Origin: Streptococcus sanguinis | GTDB lineage: Bacteria; Bacillota; Bacilli; Lactobacillales; Streptococcaceae | NCBI RefSeq assembly: GCF_013343115.1 | Contig: NZ_CP054570.1 | Location: 496,001 to 560,000 of the forward strand | DNA: 64,000 nucleotides | Direction: 5' to 3' | Part shown: positions 28,135-37,591 of the stretch, in pieces | Layout of the letters: each line of letters opens with the position of its first letter | Numbering within the stretch: the stretch's first letter is position 1 | Made by a program: the position numbers and the translations under genes | The notes under the pieces: model-generated | Database searches by the model: none | Seen by the model: only the letters and a program-made list of their open reading frames with translations | What the model was told of the DNA's origin: nothing

Positions 28135-29124
28135 TTGCAGGAACATTCAGTAGAATTGAAACTGGGCCATCCAGATGATGCCTTTCATCTTTTTGGTTCT
28201 AATGAACGCCATCTGCGCCTGATGGAGCAGGAATTGAAGGTGACTATTCATGCCCGAACCGAGATTGTGCAGATTTTAGGTACGAAGGCTGCCTGTGAAG
28301 AGACCAGACAGGTCATTCAGGCTCTGTTGGTCTTGGTCAATCGTGGCATGACCATTGGTACTCCCGATGTTGTGACAGCCATTACCATGGTCAAAAATGA
28401 TGAAATTGATAAGTTTGTAGCTCTTTACGAAGAAGAGATTATCAAGGACAGCTATGGCAAGCCAATTCGGGTCAAGACACTTGGTCAGAAAATCTATGTG
28501 GACAGTGTTAAAAATCATGATATTGTCTTTGGTATCGGGCCAGCCGGAACAGGGAAGACCTTTCTAGCGGTGACCTTGGCCGTGACAGCTCTCAAGCGTG
28601 GGCAGGTCAAGCGAATCATTCTGACACGGCCAGCGGTAGAAGCTGGTGAGAGTTTGGGCTTTCTGCCTGGTGACCTTAAGGAAAAGGTGGATCCTTATCT
28701 GCGTCCAGTCTATGATGCTTTGTATCAGATTTTAGGTAAGGATCAGACGACGCGCCTTATGGAGCGAGAAATCATTGAAATTGCACCTTTAGCTTATATG
28801 CGGGGGCGGACGCTGGATGATGCTTTTGTGATTCTGGACGAGGCACAGAATACTACCATCATGCAGATGAAGATGTTTCTGACACGCCTCGGTTTCCAGT
28901 CCAAGATGATTGTCAATGGAGACATCAGCCAGATTGACCTACCTCGCAATGTTAAGTCCGGCCTCATTGACGCTCAGGAGAAATTGAAGAATATCTCCCA
29001 GATTGATTTTGTTCATTTCTCAGCTAAGGATGTCGTTCGTCATCCAGTGGTGGCGGAGATTATCCGAGCTTATGAACCAACTCCTGTTAGAGAGGCTGCA
29101 ACTGAGCCAGAAGAAATGGAATAA
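28135..29124 (+). CDS. phoH: PhoH-like ATPase
   Basis: A 329-residue cytosolic P-loop ATPase, probably an RNA helicase or nuclease partner linked to YbeY and ribosome maturation in many genomes. Walker A is GPAGTGKTFLA near residues 141-151, and Walker B is FVILDEAQNTT near residue 235. An N-terminal KH-like region precedes the ATPase. The start is a TTG at 28135, eight bases after GAGAGG; no ATG is available before the conserved N-terminus. A TATAAT at 28086-28091 may be the promoter. Confidence 0.93.
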   Translation: MQEHSVELKLGHPDDAFHLFGSNERHLRLMEQELKVTIHARTEIVQILGTKAACEETRQVIQALLVLVNRGMTIGTPDVVTAITMVKNDEIDKFVALYEEEIIKDSYGKPIRVKTLGQKIYVDSVKNHDIVFGIGPAGTGKTFLAVTLAVTALKRGQVKRIILTRPAVEAGESLGFLPGDLKEKVDPYLRPVYDALYQILGKDQTTRLMEREIIEIAPLAYMRGRTLDDAFVILDEAQNTTIMQMKMFLTRLGFQSKMIVNGDISQIDLPRNVKSGLIDAQEKLKNISQIDFVHFSAKDVVRHPVVAEIIRAYEPTPVREAATEPEEME

Positions 29125-29130
29125 CATACG

Positions 29131-29160
29131 AAAAGAGCAGATTTATTTCTGCTCTTTTTT
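29131..29160. terminator. Bidirectional terminator between phoH and ald
   Basis: AAAAGAGCAGA (29131-29141) pairs perfectly with TCTGCTCTTTT (29148-29158), with T6 on the plus strand and an A run on the other side. Confidence 0.9.
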
Positions 29161-29191
29161 GTGAGATTGATTTTAAAGTCGAAATTTTCAA

Positions 29192-30304
29192 CTAAACGAG
29201 TTCGTCAATAGATGTGTAGTTCTTGTTGAGGCCTTCTGCAACTGGCAGGCTGGTGATATGACCTTGGTAAGTCGTTACACCTTGGCGCAGTCCTTGGTCA
29301 TCTGTAATGGCTTGTTTGAAGCCTTTTCCTGCCAAGGCTTCAATATAAGGAAGGGTGACATTGGTCAGGGCAATGGTAGAAGTGCGGGCTACGGCACCAG
29401 GGATATTAGCAACTGCATAGTGGAGGACGCCATGTTTTTCGTAGACAGGTTCGGTGTGGGTCGTCACGCGGTCGGCTGTTTCAATGACACCGCCTTGGTC
29501 AACGGCTACGTCTACAATGACAGAGCCAGGACGCATTTGCTTAACCATATCGTCTGTCACCAGTTTTGGAGCCTTCGCACCTGGAATGAGGACGGCACCA
29601 ATCACGACATCTGCTTCTCGAACGCTAGCTTCGATATTGAAAGGATTAGACATGAGGGTCTGGATTTGATGGCCGAAGACATCTTCTAAGACAGACAGAC
29701 GCTTAGCGCTGATATCCAGAATAGTCACTTGAGCACCTAGTCCTAGAGCAATACGAGCGGCATGAGTACCTACGACACCGCCACCAATTATGGTAACTTT
29801 TCCTTTTGGAACGCCCGGTACACCGCCGAGAAGTACGCCAGATCCGCCTTCACGCTTAGTCAGGAAGTGGGCTCCGATTTGGACCGCCATCCGACCAGCC
29901 ACCTCACTCATAGGTATCAAGAGTGGCAGTTGTCCATCTTGATCGCGGACAGTTTCGTAGGCCAGACCAGTCGTCTTGGCACTTGTCATAGCATCTGCAA
30001 GTTCAGGAGCGGCAGCCATGTGCAGGTAAGTAAAGAGCAAGAGGTCGTCGCGGAGGAAGCCATATTCAGCTGCCAGAGGTTCTTTGACCTTGACCACCAG
30101 CTCAGCTGCCCAAGCTTCTGCAGCAGTAGGAACGATTTTTGCACCTTGCTTTTCATAGTCTGCATCTGTAAAACCAGATCCCAGCCCAGCATTTGTCTCA
30201 ATCAGCACTTCATGTCCTTTACCAACGAGGCTTTGAACACCAGCTGGTGTCAGAGCGACACGATTTTCATTGTTTTTGATTTCTTTTGGAATACCGATTA
30301 ACAT
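29192..30304 (-). CDS. ald: Alanine dehydrogenase
   Basis: A 370-residue NAD-dependent enzyme that interconverts alanine and pyruvate plus ammonia. The N-terminus [20 protein letters not shown] and the Rossmann motif [20 protein letters not shown] near residues 172-191 are diagnostic, with the conserved Lys and His regions present (VKVKEPL, TYLHMA). Length is normal. It is monocistronic with a promoter containing a cre-like element and shares a bidirectional terminator with phoH. Confidence 0.96.
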   Translation of the reverse strand: MLIGIPKEIKNNENRVALTPAGVQSLVGKGHEVLIETNAGLGSGFTDADYEKQGAKIVPTAAEAWAAELVVKVKEPLAAEYGFLRDDLLLFTYLHMAAAPELADAMTSAKTTGLAYETVRDQDGQLPLLIPMSEVAGRMAVQIGAHFLTKREGGSGVLLGGVPGVPKGKVTIIGGGVVGTHAARIALGLGAQVTILDISAKRLSVLEDVFGHQIQTLMSNPFNIEASVREADVVIGAVLIPGAKAPKLVTDDMVKQMRPGSVIVDVAVDQGGVIETADRVTTHTEPVYEKHGVLHYAVANIPGAVARTSTIALTNVTLPYIEALAGKGFKQAITDDQGLRQGVTTYQGHITSLPVAEGLNKNYTSIDELV

Positions 30305-30335
30305 AAAAAATATGCTCCTTTTTTAAGATGTTTTT

Positions 30336-30364
30336 ATTGTATATGAAAACGCTTCAAAAATCAA
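30336..30364 (-). promoter_or_regulatory. Promoter of ald with cre-like spacer
   Basis: On the minus strand, TTGATT (30364-30359) and TACAAT (30341-30336) are 17 bases apart. The spacer contains TGAAAACGCTTCA (plus strand 30344-30356), one base short of a consensus cre. Catabolite control is possible but weakly supported. Confidence 0.55.
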
Positions 30365-30381
30365 GAAAAAATCGGAGCGGT

Positions 30382-30410
30382 TTGCTTTCATTAGTGAATT
30401 GTGCTATTCT
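30382..30410 (+). promoter_or_regulatory. Promoter of the GNAT gene at 30434
   Basis: TTGCTT (30382-30387), a 17-base spacer and TATTCT (30405-30410) preceded by TGC. Confidence 0.65.
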
Positions 30411-30433
30411 GTTAAGAAAAATAGGAGGCCCTG

Positions 30434-31003
30434 ATGGAAAATATTTATGTCAAGCTGGCTCGTCATGCAAGACTGGAAACTGAGCGGCTGATTCTGCGTC
30501 CGGTGACCTTGGAGGATGCCCCGGCAATGTTTGAGTACTCTTCAGATGAGGAAAATACTCGCTATACTTTTGAGACAAACAAAAGCCTGGAAGAAACACG
30601 CAATAATATCGCTCTCTTTTATCTGGCTAATCCTCTGGGACGCTGGGGAATAGAAGTAAAGGAGAGCGGCAAATTCATCGGGACTATTGACCTGCATAAG
30701 ATTAGACTGGACTTGAAAACGGCAGCTATCGGCTATGTAATCAATAAAAAATACTGGAATCAGGGTTATACGACAGAGGCCAATCGCGCAGTCATCAAGC
30801 TGGCTTTTGAGCAAATCGGGATGCACAAACTTGTGGCGCTGCATGATGTGGATAATCCAGCATCTGGCAGGGTTATGGTCAAGTCTGGTATGAAATATTC
30901 CCACGAAGAGCCTTACGCATCACTAGACAAGCATGAGAAAGGCTGCATAGTGACGCGGTTGCATTACTATCTGACTAGGGAAGATTATTTTGCAAAAAAA
31001 TGA
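30434..31003 (+). CDS. GNAT acetyltransferase, RimJ/RimL-like
   Basis: A 189-residue acetyltransferase. LETERLILRPVTLEDAPAMF near the N-terminus and NQGYTTEANRAVIKLAFE in the middle are characteristic of the RimJ/RimL group, which acetylates protein N-termini or small molecules. Substrate unknown. AGGAGGCCCTG precedes the ATG. It has its own promoter and lies just upstream of a tRNA gene. Confidence 0.85.
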   Translation: MENIYVKLARHARLETERLILRPVTLEDAPAMFEYSSDEENTRYTFETNKSLEETRNNIALFYLANPLGRWGIEVKESGKFIGTIDLHKIRLDLKTAAIGYVINKKYWNQGYTTEANRAVIKLAFEQIGMHKLVALHDVDNPASGRVMVKSGMKYSHEEPYASLDKHEKGCIVTRLHYYLTREDYFAKK

Positions 31004-31012
31004 GAAAGGATA

Positions 31013-31041
31013 TTGACAAGCACCTATCTACATGTTATATT
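31013..31041 (+). promoter_or_regulatory. Promoter of tRNA-Thr
   Basis: A perfect TTGACA (31013-31018), a 17-base spacer and TATATT (31036-31041) preceded by TGT, a strong promoter. Confidence 0.85.
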
Positions 31042-31051
31042 AGATAGGTAC

Positions 31052-31124
31052 GCTGATTTAGCTCAGTTGGCAGAGCGCATCCATGGTAAGGATGAGGTCG
31101 CCGGTTCGATCCCGGCAATTAGCA
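31052..31124 (+). tRNA. tRNA-Thr (GGT anticodon)
   Basis: A full 73-base cloverleaf. The acceptor arm GCTGATT/AATTAGC includes one G-T pair; the D arm contains AGCTCAGTTGGCAGAGC; the anticodon stem CATCC/GGATG encloses the loop ATGGTAA with anticodon GGT; the T arm contains GGTTCGATCC. CCA is not encoded. No integrase or attachment repeat is seen next to it. Confidence 0.95.
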
Positions 31125-31135
31125 TCTTGTAGGAC

Positions 31136-31163
31136 AAGGTTGGGTTTTCCCAGCCTTTTCTTT
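31136..31163 (+). terminator. Terminator of tRNA-Thr
   Basis: AAGGTTGGG (31136-31144) pairs with CCCAGCCTT (31149-31157), including one T-G pair, over a TTTT loop, with T residues after it. The following bases to the ybeY promoter hold nothing supportable. Confidence 0.8.
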
Positions 31164-31313
31164 TTGTCAATGATAACTGGTAGTGAAAAGCAAAGTTTTG
31201 AGGAGGTACAAAATAAAAAAAGAACTGCTTTTGTCTTTGCGGTGAGTGGTTGACAAATCTGCTCTGCTATTTTCCAAAACCCTGCCCTCGGCTCCCTAAA
31301 GTGAGTCAAAATA

Positions 31314-31322
31314 TGATATAAT
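31314..31322 (+). promoter_or_regulatory. Extended -10 of ybeY-dgkA
   Basis: TGATATAAT ends at 31322, 28 bases before the ybeY start. Confidence 0.65.
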
Positions 31323-31350
31323 AAGGTAATACTAGCAGAGTGGGTAAGAT

Positions 31351-31848
31351 ATGTATATCGAAATGGTAGATGAAACGGGTCAGGTTTCAGAAGAGATTCT
31401 TAAACAGACTCAGGAAATTTTGGAGTTTGCGGCCCAGAAAACGGGCAAGGAAAATAAGGAAATGGCTGTGACTTTTGTCAGCAATGCGCGTAGCCATGAA
31501 CTCAACTTGGAATATAGAGATACGGATCGGCCGACGGATGTGATTAGCTTGGAGTATAAGCCTGAGTTGGACATCGCTGTTGACGAGGAGGATTTGCTGG
31601 ACCATCCTGAGCTAGTTGAGATGCTGGAAGATTTTGACGCCTATATCGGCGAGCTGTTCATTTCAGTGGACAAGGCACGTGAGCAGGCTGAAGAATACGG
31701 CCACAGCTTTGAGCGGGAGATGGGCTTTTTGGCAGTGCATGGTTTTCTGCATATCAACGGCTATGATCACTATACGTCGGAAGAAGAAGCAGAAATGTTT
31801 GGTTTACAGGAAGAAATTTTAACTGCTTATGGACTCACAAGGAAATAA
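31351..31848 (+). CDS. ybeY: Endoribonuclease YbeY
   Basis: A 165-residue zinc-dependent RNase for 16S rRNA 3' maturation and ribosome quality control. The metal site [11 protein letters not shown] (HxxxHxxxDH pattern, about residues 130-140) is intact, as is [11 protein letters not shown] earlier in the chain. Length is normal. It overlaps dgkA by 20 bases and heads the conserved ybeY-dgkA-era cluster. Confidence 0.96.
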   Translation: MYIEMVDETGQVSEEILKQTQEILEFAAQKTGKENKEMAVTFVSNARSHELNLEYRDTDRPTDVISLEYKPELDIAVDEEDLLDHPELVEMLEDFDAYIGELFISVDKAREQAEEYGHSFEREMGFLAVHGFLHINGYDHYTSEEEAEMFGLQEEILTAYGLTRK

Positions 31849-32227
31849 CAAACGCAAATGGAAAAATCGAGATGTGGTCTCGAGTCTGGAATTTGCTTTA
31901 ACCGGTATTTTTACAGCCTTTAAAGAGGAGCGCAACCTGCGCAAGCATGTACTTTCGGCTCTGGCGGTGATAGTTGCGGGACTGATTTTTGACTTGTCCG
32001 CGATAGAATGGCTCTTTCTCTTTTTGAGCATTTTTCTAGTCATTGCCTTTGAGATTGTCAATTCTGCCATTGAAAATGTCGTAGATCTGGCCAGTGATTA
32101 CCACTTTTCTATGCGGGCTAAGAATGCCAAGGATATGGCAGCGGGAGCTGTTCTGGTCGTGTCTGGCTTTGCAGTTGTGACGGGACTGATTATTTTTGTT
32201 CCCAAGATTTGGGATTGGATTTTTTAA
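31829..32227 (+). CDS. dgkA: Diacylglycerol/undecaprenol kinase
   Basis: A 132-residue membrane kinase with three hydrophobic segments and the conserved [14 protein letters not shown] near residue 78, the active-site signature of the DgkA family. In Gram-positives it phosphorylates undecaprenol, feeding the lipid carrier for cell-wall synthesis. The start overlaps the end of ybeY by 20 bases, implying translational coupling; a hairpin follows before era. Confidence 0.93.
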   Translation: MDSQGNNKRKWKNRDVVSSLEFALTGIFTAFKEERNLRKHVLSALAVIVAGLIFDLSAIEWLFLFLSIFLVIAFEIVNSAIENVVDLASDYHFSMRAKNAKDMAAGAVLVVSGFAVVTGLIIFVPKIWDWIF

Positions 32228-32233
32228 AGATTT

Positions 32234-32260
32234 GAAAATCGGGGGAGACTGCCGATTTTC
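32234..32260 (+). terminator. Hairpin between dgkA and era
   Basis: GAAAATCGG (32234-32242) pairs perfectly with CCGATTTTC (32252-32260). The tail is T-rich but interrupted, so partial termination or attenuation is more likely than a full stop. Confidence 0.55.
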
Positions 32261-32292
32261 TGCTGTTTTAATGGAAATATTGAGGTAAAATA

Positions 32293-33192
32293 ATGACTTT
32301 TAAATCAGGTTTTGTAGCTATTTTGGGACGTCCTAATGTTGGGAAATCAACCTTTTTGAATCATGTTATGGGGCAGAAGATTGCCATCATGAGCGACAAG
32401 GCTCAGACCACTCGCAATAAAATTATGGGGATTTACACGACGGATAAGGAGCAGATTGTCTTTATCGACACGCCGGGAATCCACAAGCCCAAGACGGCTC
32501 TAGGTGATTTTATGGTGGAAGCAGCTTACAGCACCCTGCGTGAGGTGGATACCGTTCTCTTCATGGTGCCGGCTGATGAGCCGCGTGGCAAGGGCGATGA
32601 CATGATTATCGAACGCCTGAAAGCGGCCAAAGTACCAGTTATTTTGGTAGTTAATAAGATTGATAAAGTCCATCCGGATCAGCTTTTAGCGCAAATTGAT
32701 GATTTCCGTCAGCAGATGGACTTCAAAGAAATCGTGCCGATTTCAGCCCTGCAGGGCAATAATGTGTCCCATCTTATTGATATTCTCAGTGAGAATCTGG
32801 AGGAAGGCTTCCAGTATTTCCCAGAAGACCAGATTACCGACCATCCGGAGCGCTTTCTGGTGTCAGAGATGATTCGGGAGAAAGTGTTGATGTTGACACG
32901 GGAGGAAATTCCCCACTCAGTCGCGGTGGTTGTTGACAGCATGAAGCGAGACGAGGAAACGGACAAGGTCCATATCCGAGCGACCATAATGGTGGAGCGC
33001 GACAGCCAAAAAGGCATTATCATCGGCAAAGGCGGTTCCATGCTGAAGAAAATCGGATCCATGGCTCGGCGCGATATTGAGCTCATGCTGGGGGACAAGG
33101 TCTTCCTAGAAACCTGGGTCAAAGTCAAGAAAAACTGGCGGGACAAGAAGCTGGACTTGGCGGACTTTGGCTATAATAAGAAGGAGTATTGA
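32293..33192 (+). CDS. era: GTPase Era
   Basis: A 299-residue ribosome assembly GTPase. G1 is GRPNVGKST near residue 12, G3 lies in DTPGIHKP near residue 58, and G4 is NKID near residue 121. The C-terminal KH domain (about residues 200-295, with [14 protein letters not shown]) binds the 3' end of 16S rRNA. Length is normal. It is the last conserved gene before the defence island. Confidence 0.97.
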
Positions 33193-33235
33193 GGTTCTAA
33201 GCAAGCTTTGAAAAATTATGTTTGAAATAGCAGTG

Positions 33236-33268
33236 AAAGAGAGCATAACATTTTGTTATCTCTTTTTA
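33236..33268 (+). terminator. Terminator after era, at the island edge
   Basis: ATAACA (33245-33250) pairs with TGTTAT (33254-33259), and AAAGAG (33236-33241) with CTCTTT (33260-33265) around a 3-base bulge; T residues follow. Confidence 0.7.
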
Positions 33269-33342
33269 CTACAAACGAGAGATGGTCTACATTTTTTTCA
33301 CCAGAAAGATACTAAAATAAGAATTGGAAATAGAGTATATAT

Positions 33343-35451
33343 ATGTCAAAATTAAAATCACAACTTCCTCTTTTTCAGAAAAATGATGTTAATATTTCTA
33401 GCGATGTCAACACAGTTTGGTCTATTGCGAATACACTTCGAGGAGCCTATCGCGCAGATAAATATCGTGATGTGATTATTCCCATGTTTGTATTAGCTAG
33501 ATTGGAAGCAGCTCTACTGCCAACCAAGGATCAAGTGATTGCAGCCTACAAGAAAGACAAAAAAACACCGGAACAGATTCTTGAAGATATATCAGGATAT
33601 AAATACTATAATACAAGCCCTTTTACTCTTGAAAATTTGCAAAATGATCCTGATGCAATCGAAGAAAACTTTCTCGCTTATTTAGATGGTTATTCCAAAC
33701 GAGTAAAGGACATTATTGAAAACCTTAAGTTTAAGGAGCAGGTCCATACCTTGGCACAGACAGGACGCCTATTCACTGTCATTAAGAAATTCTCCAAAAT
33801 TGATCTATCCCCGAGTACAGTGGATTCTATGCGAATGGGCTATATGTTTGAAGACATCATTCGCCGTTTCTCCGAAAATGAGGAAGCAGGATCTCACTAT
33901 ACACCTCGGGAGGTCATTGCTTTGATGGTCAACTTACTGCTCGTTGAAGCAGATGAGGAACTGTTTGTAGATAAGAGAATAGTAAAAATTCTAGACATGG
34001 CTGCTGGTACAGGAGGCATGCTGGCTACAGCCAAAAGTTATATTCGCCGTTTGAATTCTGAAGTGAATGTTCTTCTCTTTGGTCAGGAATATCTCTCAGA
34101 AACTTATGGTATCGGAAGGGCAGATATGCTGATTCGGCAGGAAAATTCTGACTACTTTGTGAAGACAGATACTCTTAAAGATGGTGATCCCTTTGCGGAC
34201 AAAAAGATGAATTTTGTCATTGCCAATCCTCCCTTTGGCCAGTCTTGGGGAGGAAAGGACGCAGATGATGGTGTAGAACAGGCTGTCAAAAAAGATCAAG
34301 AACTCTTTGAGGCAACCGATGGCAGACAAGGTCGGTTTGTCAATACTCCGGCAACAGGTGATGCTCAGCTGCTTTTCCACTTGCATGGCTTGGCTAAACT
34401 AGAAAAGAATGGACGTGCAGCTATTATTTCTAACGGGTCTCCGCTTTTTTCAGGTGGAACAACATCTGGAGAAAGTCAGATTAGGCGTTATATCTTAGAG
34501 AATGACTTGCTAGAAGCTATCATCGCACTCCCTGGTCAGTTTTTCTACAATACAGGAATTGGCATCTATATTTGGATCTACAATAAAAATAAAGCTCCTA
34601 AGCGTCGGAATAAGGTACAGTTTATCGATGCGACCGAAGAGTTTGTACCATTGAGAAAGTCTCTGGGACAAAAGCGTCGTGAACTTTCTGAGGACAATAT
34701 CCGGCAGATTATCCAGTGGTACCATAATTTTGAAGAAAACGATCATGTGAAAATATTTGATAACAAAGAATTTCTTTATAAAGAGTATATCGTTATGCAG
34801 CCTCTGCAACGTCGAGGCAGAATTACTGAAGATACCATCGAAAAGGTTAAAAGTGTCCCATTTGTAGCAAAGCTTTATGATGAATACCAATATCAGGAAC
34901 TGCTTGAAATGGAGCCTCGCACAGCCAATGATGAGAAGAAATTACAAGACTTAGCAGCGGGGAAAACTAAGCAGGAGCAGTTATTAAATGCTCTCCGGCT
35001 TGGAATCACTGATGACAGCTACCCTAATTTTGAGGAATTTAGTCAGGTAATCAGAGAGCTATTATCTGAGGTGAAGGTGACACCAGCTAATGTCAATGCT
35101 ATTGCGCTTGCTATGAGCGAGATGGATAAGACAGCAGAAATTGTCACAACGACCAAGAAGGACAAGTTTGGCGAGATAGCAGATGGTATTGTCTATGATA
35201 AGACCACCAAGGATAGTGAAATCGTCAAACTGACAGAGAATGTTGAAGACTACTTTGCGCGTGAAGTCTATCCACATGTACCAGACGCCCACTATTGGTT
35301 TGATGAGGGAAAGGGCTATGGAGCTGAAATTCCTTTTACTAGGTATTTCTACCAGTACCAAGCCCCAGAAAGTGCAGATAAGCTCTTGGCAGAGTTCTAC
35401 GAGCTTGAAGAAGAACTACAAAACCTCTTGGAGGAGCTCAAACATGACTAG
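33343..35451 (+). CDS. hsdM: Type I restriction-modification methyltransferase subunit HsdM
   Basis: A 702-residue N6-adenine methyltransferase subunit. An N-terminal helical domain (about 15-165) precedes the catalytic domain with motif I DMAAGTGGML (about residue 220) and motif IV ANPPFG (about residue 293). A long C-terminal extension (about 480-700) probably contacts HsdS. It works with HsdS alone for modification and with HsdS and HsdR for restriction. It overlaps hsdS by 8 bases (ATGACTAG). It is the first gene of the island between era and mutM; I see only a weak promoter candidate (TAAAAT, 33313-33318). Confidence 0.95.
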   Translation: MSKLKSQLPLFQKNDVNISSDVNTVWSIANTLRGAYRADKYRDVIIPMFVLARLEAALLPTKDQVIAAYKKDKKTPEQILEDISGYKYYNTSPFTLENLQNDPDAIEENFLAYLDGYSKRVKDIIENLKFKEQVHTLAQTGRLFTVIKKFSKIDLSPSTVDSMRMGYMFEDIIRRFSENEEAGSHYTPREVIALMVNLLLVEADEELFVDKRIVKILDMAAGTGGMLATAKSYIRRLNSEVNVLLFGQEYLSETYGIGRADMLIRQENSDYFVKTDTLKDGDPFADKKMNFVIANPPFGQSWGGKDADDGVEQAVKKDQELFEATDGRQGRFVNTPATGDAQLLFHLHGLAKLEKNGRAAIISNGSPLFSGGTTSGESQIRRYILENDLLEAIIALPGQFFYNTGIGIYIWIYNKNKAPKRRNKVQFIDATEEFVPLRKSLGQKRRELSEDNIRQIIQWYHNFEENDHVKIFDNKEFLYKEYIVMQPLQRRGRITEDTIEKVKSVPFVAKLYDEYQYQELLEMEPRTANDEKKLQDLAAGKTKQEQLLNALRLGITDDSYPNFEEFSQVIRELLSEVKVTPANVNAIALAMSEMDKTAEIVTTTKKDKFGEIADGIVYDKTTKDSEIVKLTENVEDYFAREVYPHVPDAHYWFDEGKGYGAEIPFTRYFYQYQAPESADKLLAEFYELEEELQNLLEELKHD

Positions 35452-36745
35452 GATGAAAGAGAGTGGCATTGACTGGATTGGGCAGATACCAGAGGAGTGG
35501 GAAGTAATTAAAGTTAAATTTTTTACTTATATGAAGGGGAGAATCGGCTGGCAAGGATTAAAAGCTGATGAATTTATTGATGAGGGACCGTATTTAGTTA
35601 CAGGAACCGATTTTAAAAATGGTCGAGTCAACTGGGATACAGCATATCATATATCACAAAAGAGATATGAACAAGCTCCAGAAATTCAGTTAAAGCAGGG
35701 AGACTTACTAGTTACAAAAGATGGAACTGTTGGGAAATTAGCACTTATTGATGAATTGCCAGATAGTGCGTCGTTAAATAGTCATTTACTTGTACTTAGA
35801 CCTTTGTTTAATAGATATGAAAATCACTTTCTCTATTACGTTTTAAGCTCTCTAGAATTTAAAAATTATTTTCAAAAAGTTTCGATAGGTAGTACTATGG
35901 ATTCATTGTCTCAAGAAAAAATGGGAGAATTTATTTTTGCACTACCCAACATAAATGAGCAAAATTCTATATCTAGATACTTAGATAAGAAAACTGCTCA
36001 GTTGGATAAGGTTAAAAGTCTACTGGAGGAGCAGATTCAAAAACTCAAAGACTACCGCTCTAGCTTGATTTATGAGACCGTCACAAAAGGACTGGATAAA
36101 ACAGTCCCACTGAAAGATTCAGGAATCGACTGGATTGGACATGTACCTGAAGGATGGGGAGTAAAAGCTATCAAATATATCTTTGATGAAATTGGTAGTG
36201 GCTCTACTCCTAAAAGCGATAATGAAATATTCTATGATGGTGATATAAATTGGATTCAATCTGGAGATTTATATCAAACTGATACGGTGACGAGTGTAAG
36301 TAAAACTATTAGTTATCAAGGTTTTAAATCTACTTCGGCATTAAAAATATATCAACAACCTTTTGTTGCTTTAGCAATGTACGGTGCTTCAGTTGGCAAT
36401 GTGGCTGTTAGTTACATTGATGCTTGTGTTAATCAAGCAGTTGTCGCAATGTTGGGATCCTCTGAAAAAGTTAGCTTTGGGAAATATGCTATAGAAGCAA
36501 GTAAGAGTAATTTGATTTTTTCTGCACAAGGTGGGACTCAACCAAATATCAGTCAAAATTTAATAAAAAATTGGAGCATTCCTCAGCCTAAAAATGAAGA
36601 ACAAGAACAAGTTGTTGATTTTCTTGATAAGAAAACAGTTCAAATAGATAAACTTATTCAAATCAAGAACGAGCAAATTAAAAATATTAACAAACAACGA
36701 CAAACTCTTATTTATGATTATGTGACAGGGAAAAGGAGAGTGTAG
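35444..36745 (+). CDS. hsdS: Type I restriction-modification specificity subunit HsdS
   Basis: A 433-residue DNA-recognition subunit with two target-recognition domains, each opening with a copy of SGIDWIG(Q/H)(I/V)PE and each followed by a coiled helix opening with LDKKT(A/V)Q(L/I)DK (about residues 182-215 and 390-425). The two domains read the two halves of a split target site. The target cannot be predicted from sequence alone. The ATG at 35444 is chosen from GGAGG at 35430-35434; the longer frame to 35240 lies within hsdM. No inverted hsdS fragments are seen nearby, so there is no evidence of phase-variable shuffling in this window. Confidence 0.93.
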   Translation: MTRMKESGIDWIGQIPEEWEVIKVKFFTYMKGRIGWQGLKADEFIDEGPYLVTGTDFKNGRVNWDTAYHISQKRYEQAPEIQLKQGDLLVTKDGTVGKLALIDELPDSASLNSHLLVLRPLFNRYENHFLYYVLSSLEFKNYFQKVSIGSTMDSLSQEKMGEFIFALPNINEQNSISRYLDKKTAQLDKVKSLLEEQIQKLKDYRSSLIYETVTKGLDKTVPLKDSGIDWIGHVPEGWGVKAIKYIFDEIGSGSTPKSDNEIFYDGDINWIQSGDLYQTDTVTSVSKTISYQGFKSTSALKIYQQPFVALAMYGASVGNVAVSYIDACVNQAVVAMLGSSEKVSFGKYAIEASKSNLIFSAQGGTQPNISQNLIKNWSIPQPKNEEQEQVVDFLDKKTVQIDKLIQIKNEQIKNINKQRQTLIYDYVTGKRRV

Positions 36746-37591
36746 ATGGTTGTAGAACGCGAATTCAAGTGTCTGTTTTATAAAGTTGTTTCTAAAGAAA
36801 ATGCCGTTTCAAAGATTAATGCTTTTTTTGCTGAGATTAATCCAATGACACCACTTAGTACAGAATCTATTGGAAATCTATCTTATTATTTACGTAGCGA
36901 TATTCGAAAAACGGATACTTATTTATTATTTACTATTGCAAAAGTTGATTTGAATCAAGATATTCAGATAGATGATATTCAGACTCAAAATAGAGATATA
37001 GTAGAAAAAGAAGATACCGAAGGAATAGCTAATGACGCTCAATTTTTATATGATTTCAACAATAGCATTTTAGTTCAGAAACGCGGTAAATCTCAAACTA
37101 CAATAGAAGAATTAAGAAAATTCATAGCCTTAAAGGTTGGTATTGATTATAGAGAATTCGAATTTAATATTATAAAGGATAAAAATGCTATTGAAAATCT
37201 AAATAACATGCGACATATCCATGACGTTGTTTTTTCAATTGCTATTCCAGAAAATTTATCGTTATTCTCAGAGCAAGTAAAAGATATTAATAGTGGTGTT
37301 GAATTTGCTAAAGAGATGTCGGCACAAAGTATGGAAATGAGAATAAAGGGAGCTAGTTTAAATAAAAATAGAATTAAACGCGCTATAGACGAATTGTGTT
37401 CGTATAAAGATAACCAGAATATGAAGATCCGAACTATGTCTGTTTATGGTGACTCAGAGATAATTGATTTAGTAACTCATAAGTTAAACTATTATGAAAA
37501 ATATTATCTAGATGAAGTTGATAACAATGTCTTTTATGATAAACTTGAAAGAGCTTATAAAGTAAGGGAAGAGTATTTGAATGATTACTAA
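36746..37591 (+). CDS. Unrecognised soluble protein of the restriction island
   Basis: A 281-residue protein starting on the base after the hsdS stop codon, with its AAGGAG inside hsdS, so translation is coupled. There is no signal peptide or membrane segment. The first half looks strand-rich, with a segment LYDFNNSILVQKRGKS (about 106-121); the second half is helical and charged. The form recalls uncharacterised DUF4747/DUF6731-type proteins found near mobile elements, but I cannot confirm that. Base composition is clearly more AT-rich than the housekeeping genes, suggesting transfer. It overlaps the following membrane gene by 11 bases. A sensor or regulator for that membrane protein is a guess from arrangement only. 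Confidence 0.65.
   Translation: MVVEREFKCLFYKVVSKENAVSKINAFFAEINPMTPLSTESIGNLSYYLRSDIRKTDTYLLFTIAKVDLNQDIQIDDIQTQNRDIVEKEDTEGIANDAQFLYDFNNSILVQKRGKSQTTIEELRKFIALKVGIDYREFEFNIIKDKNAIENLNNMRHIHDVVFSIAIPENLSLFSEQVKDINSGVEFAKEMSAQSMEMRIKGASLNKNRIKRAIDELCSYKDNQNMKIRTMSVYGDSEIIDLVTHKLNYYEKYYLDEVDNNVFYDKLERAYKVREEYLNDY

Noticed and set aside
29762..30301. Plus-strand frame of 179 codons opposite ald
   Set aside because: A shadow of the ald coding strand with no ribosome site; ald has clear family motifs.
31052..31124. tRNA-Thr as an integration site for a mobile element
   Set aside because: No integrase gene, duplicated tRNA end or cargo region is seen beside it.
35444..36745. Phase-variable hsdS shuffling system
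   Set aside because: There is only one hsdS gene, with no recombinase and no inverted partial copies in the window.
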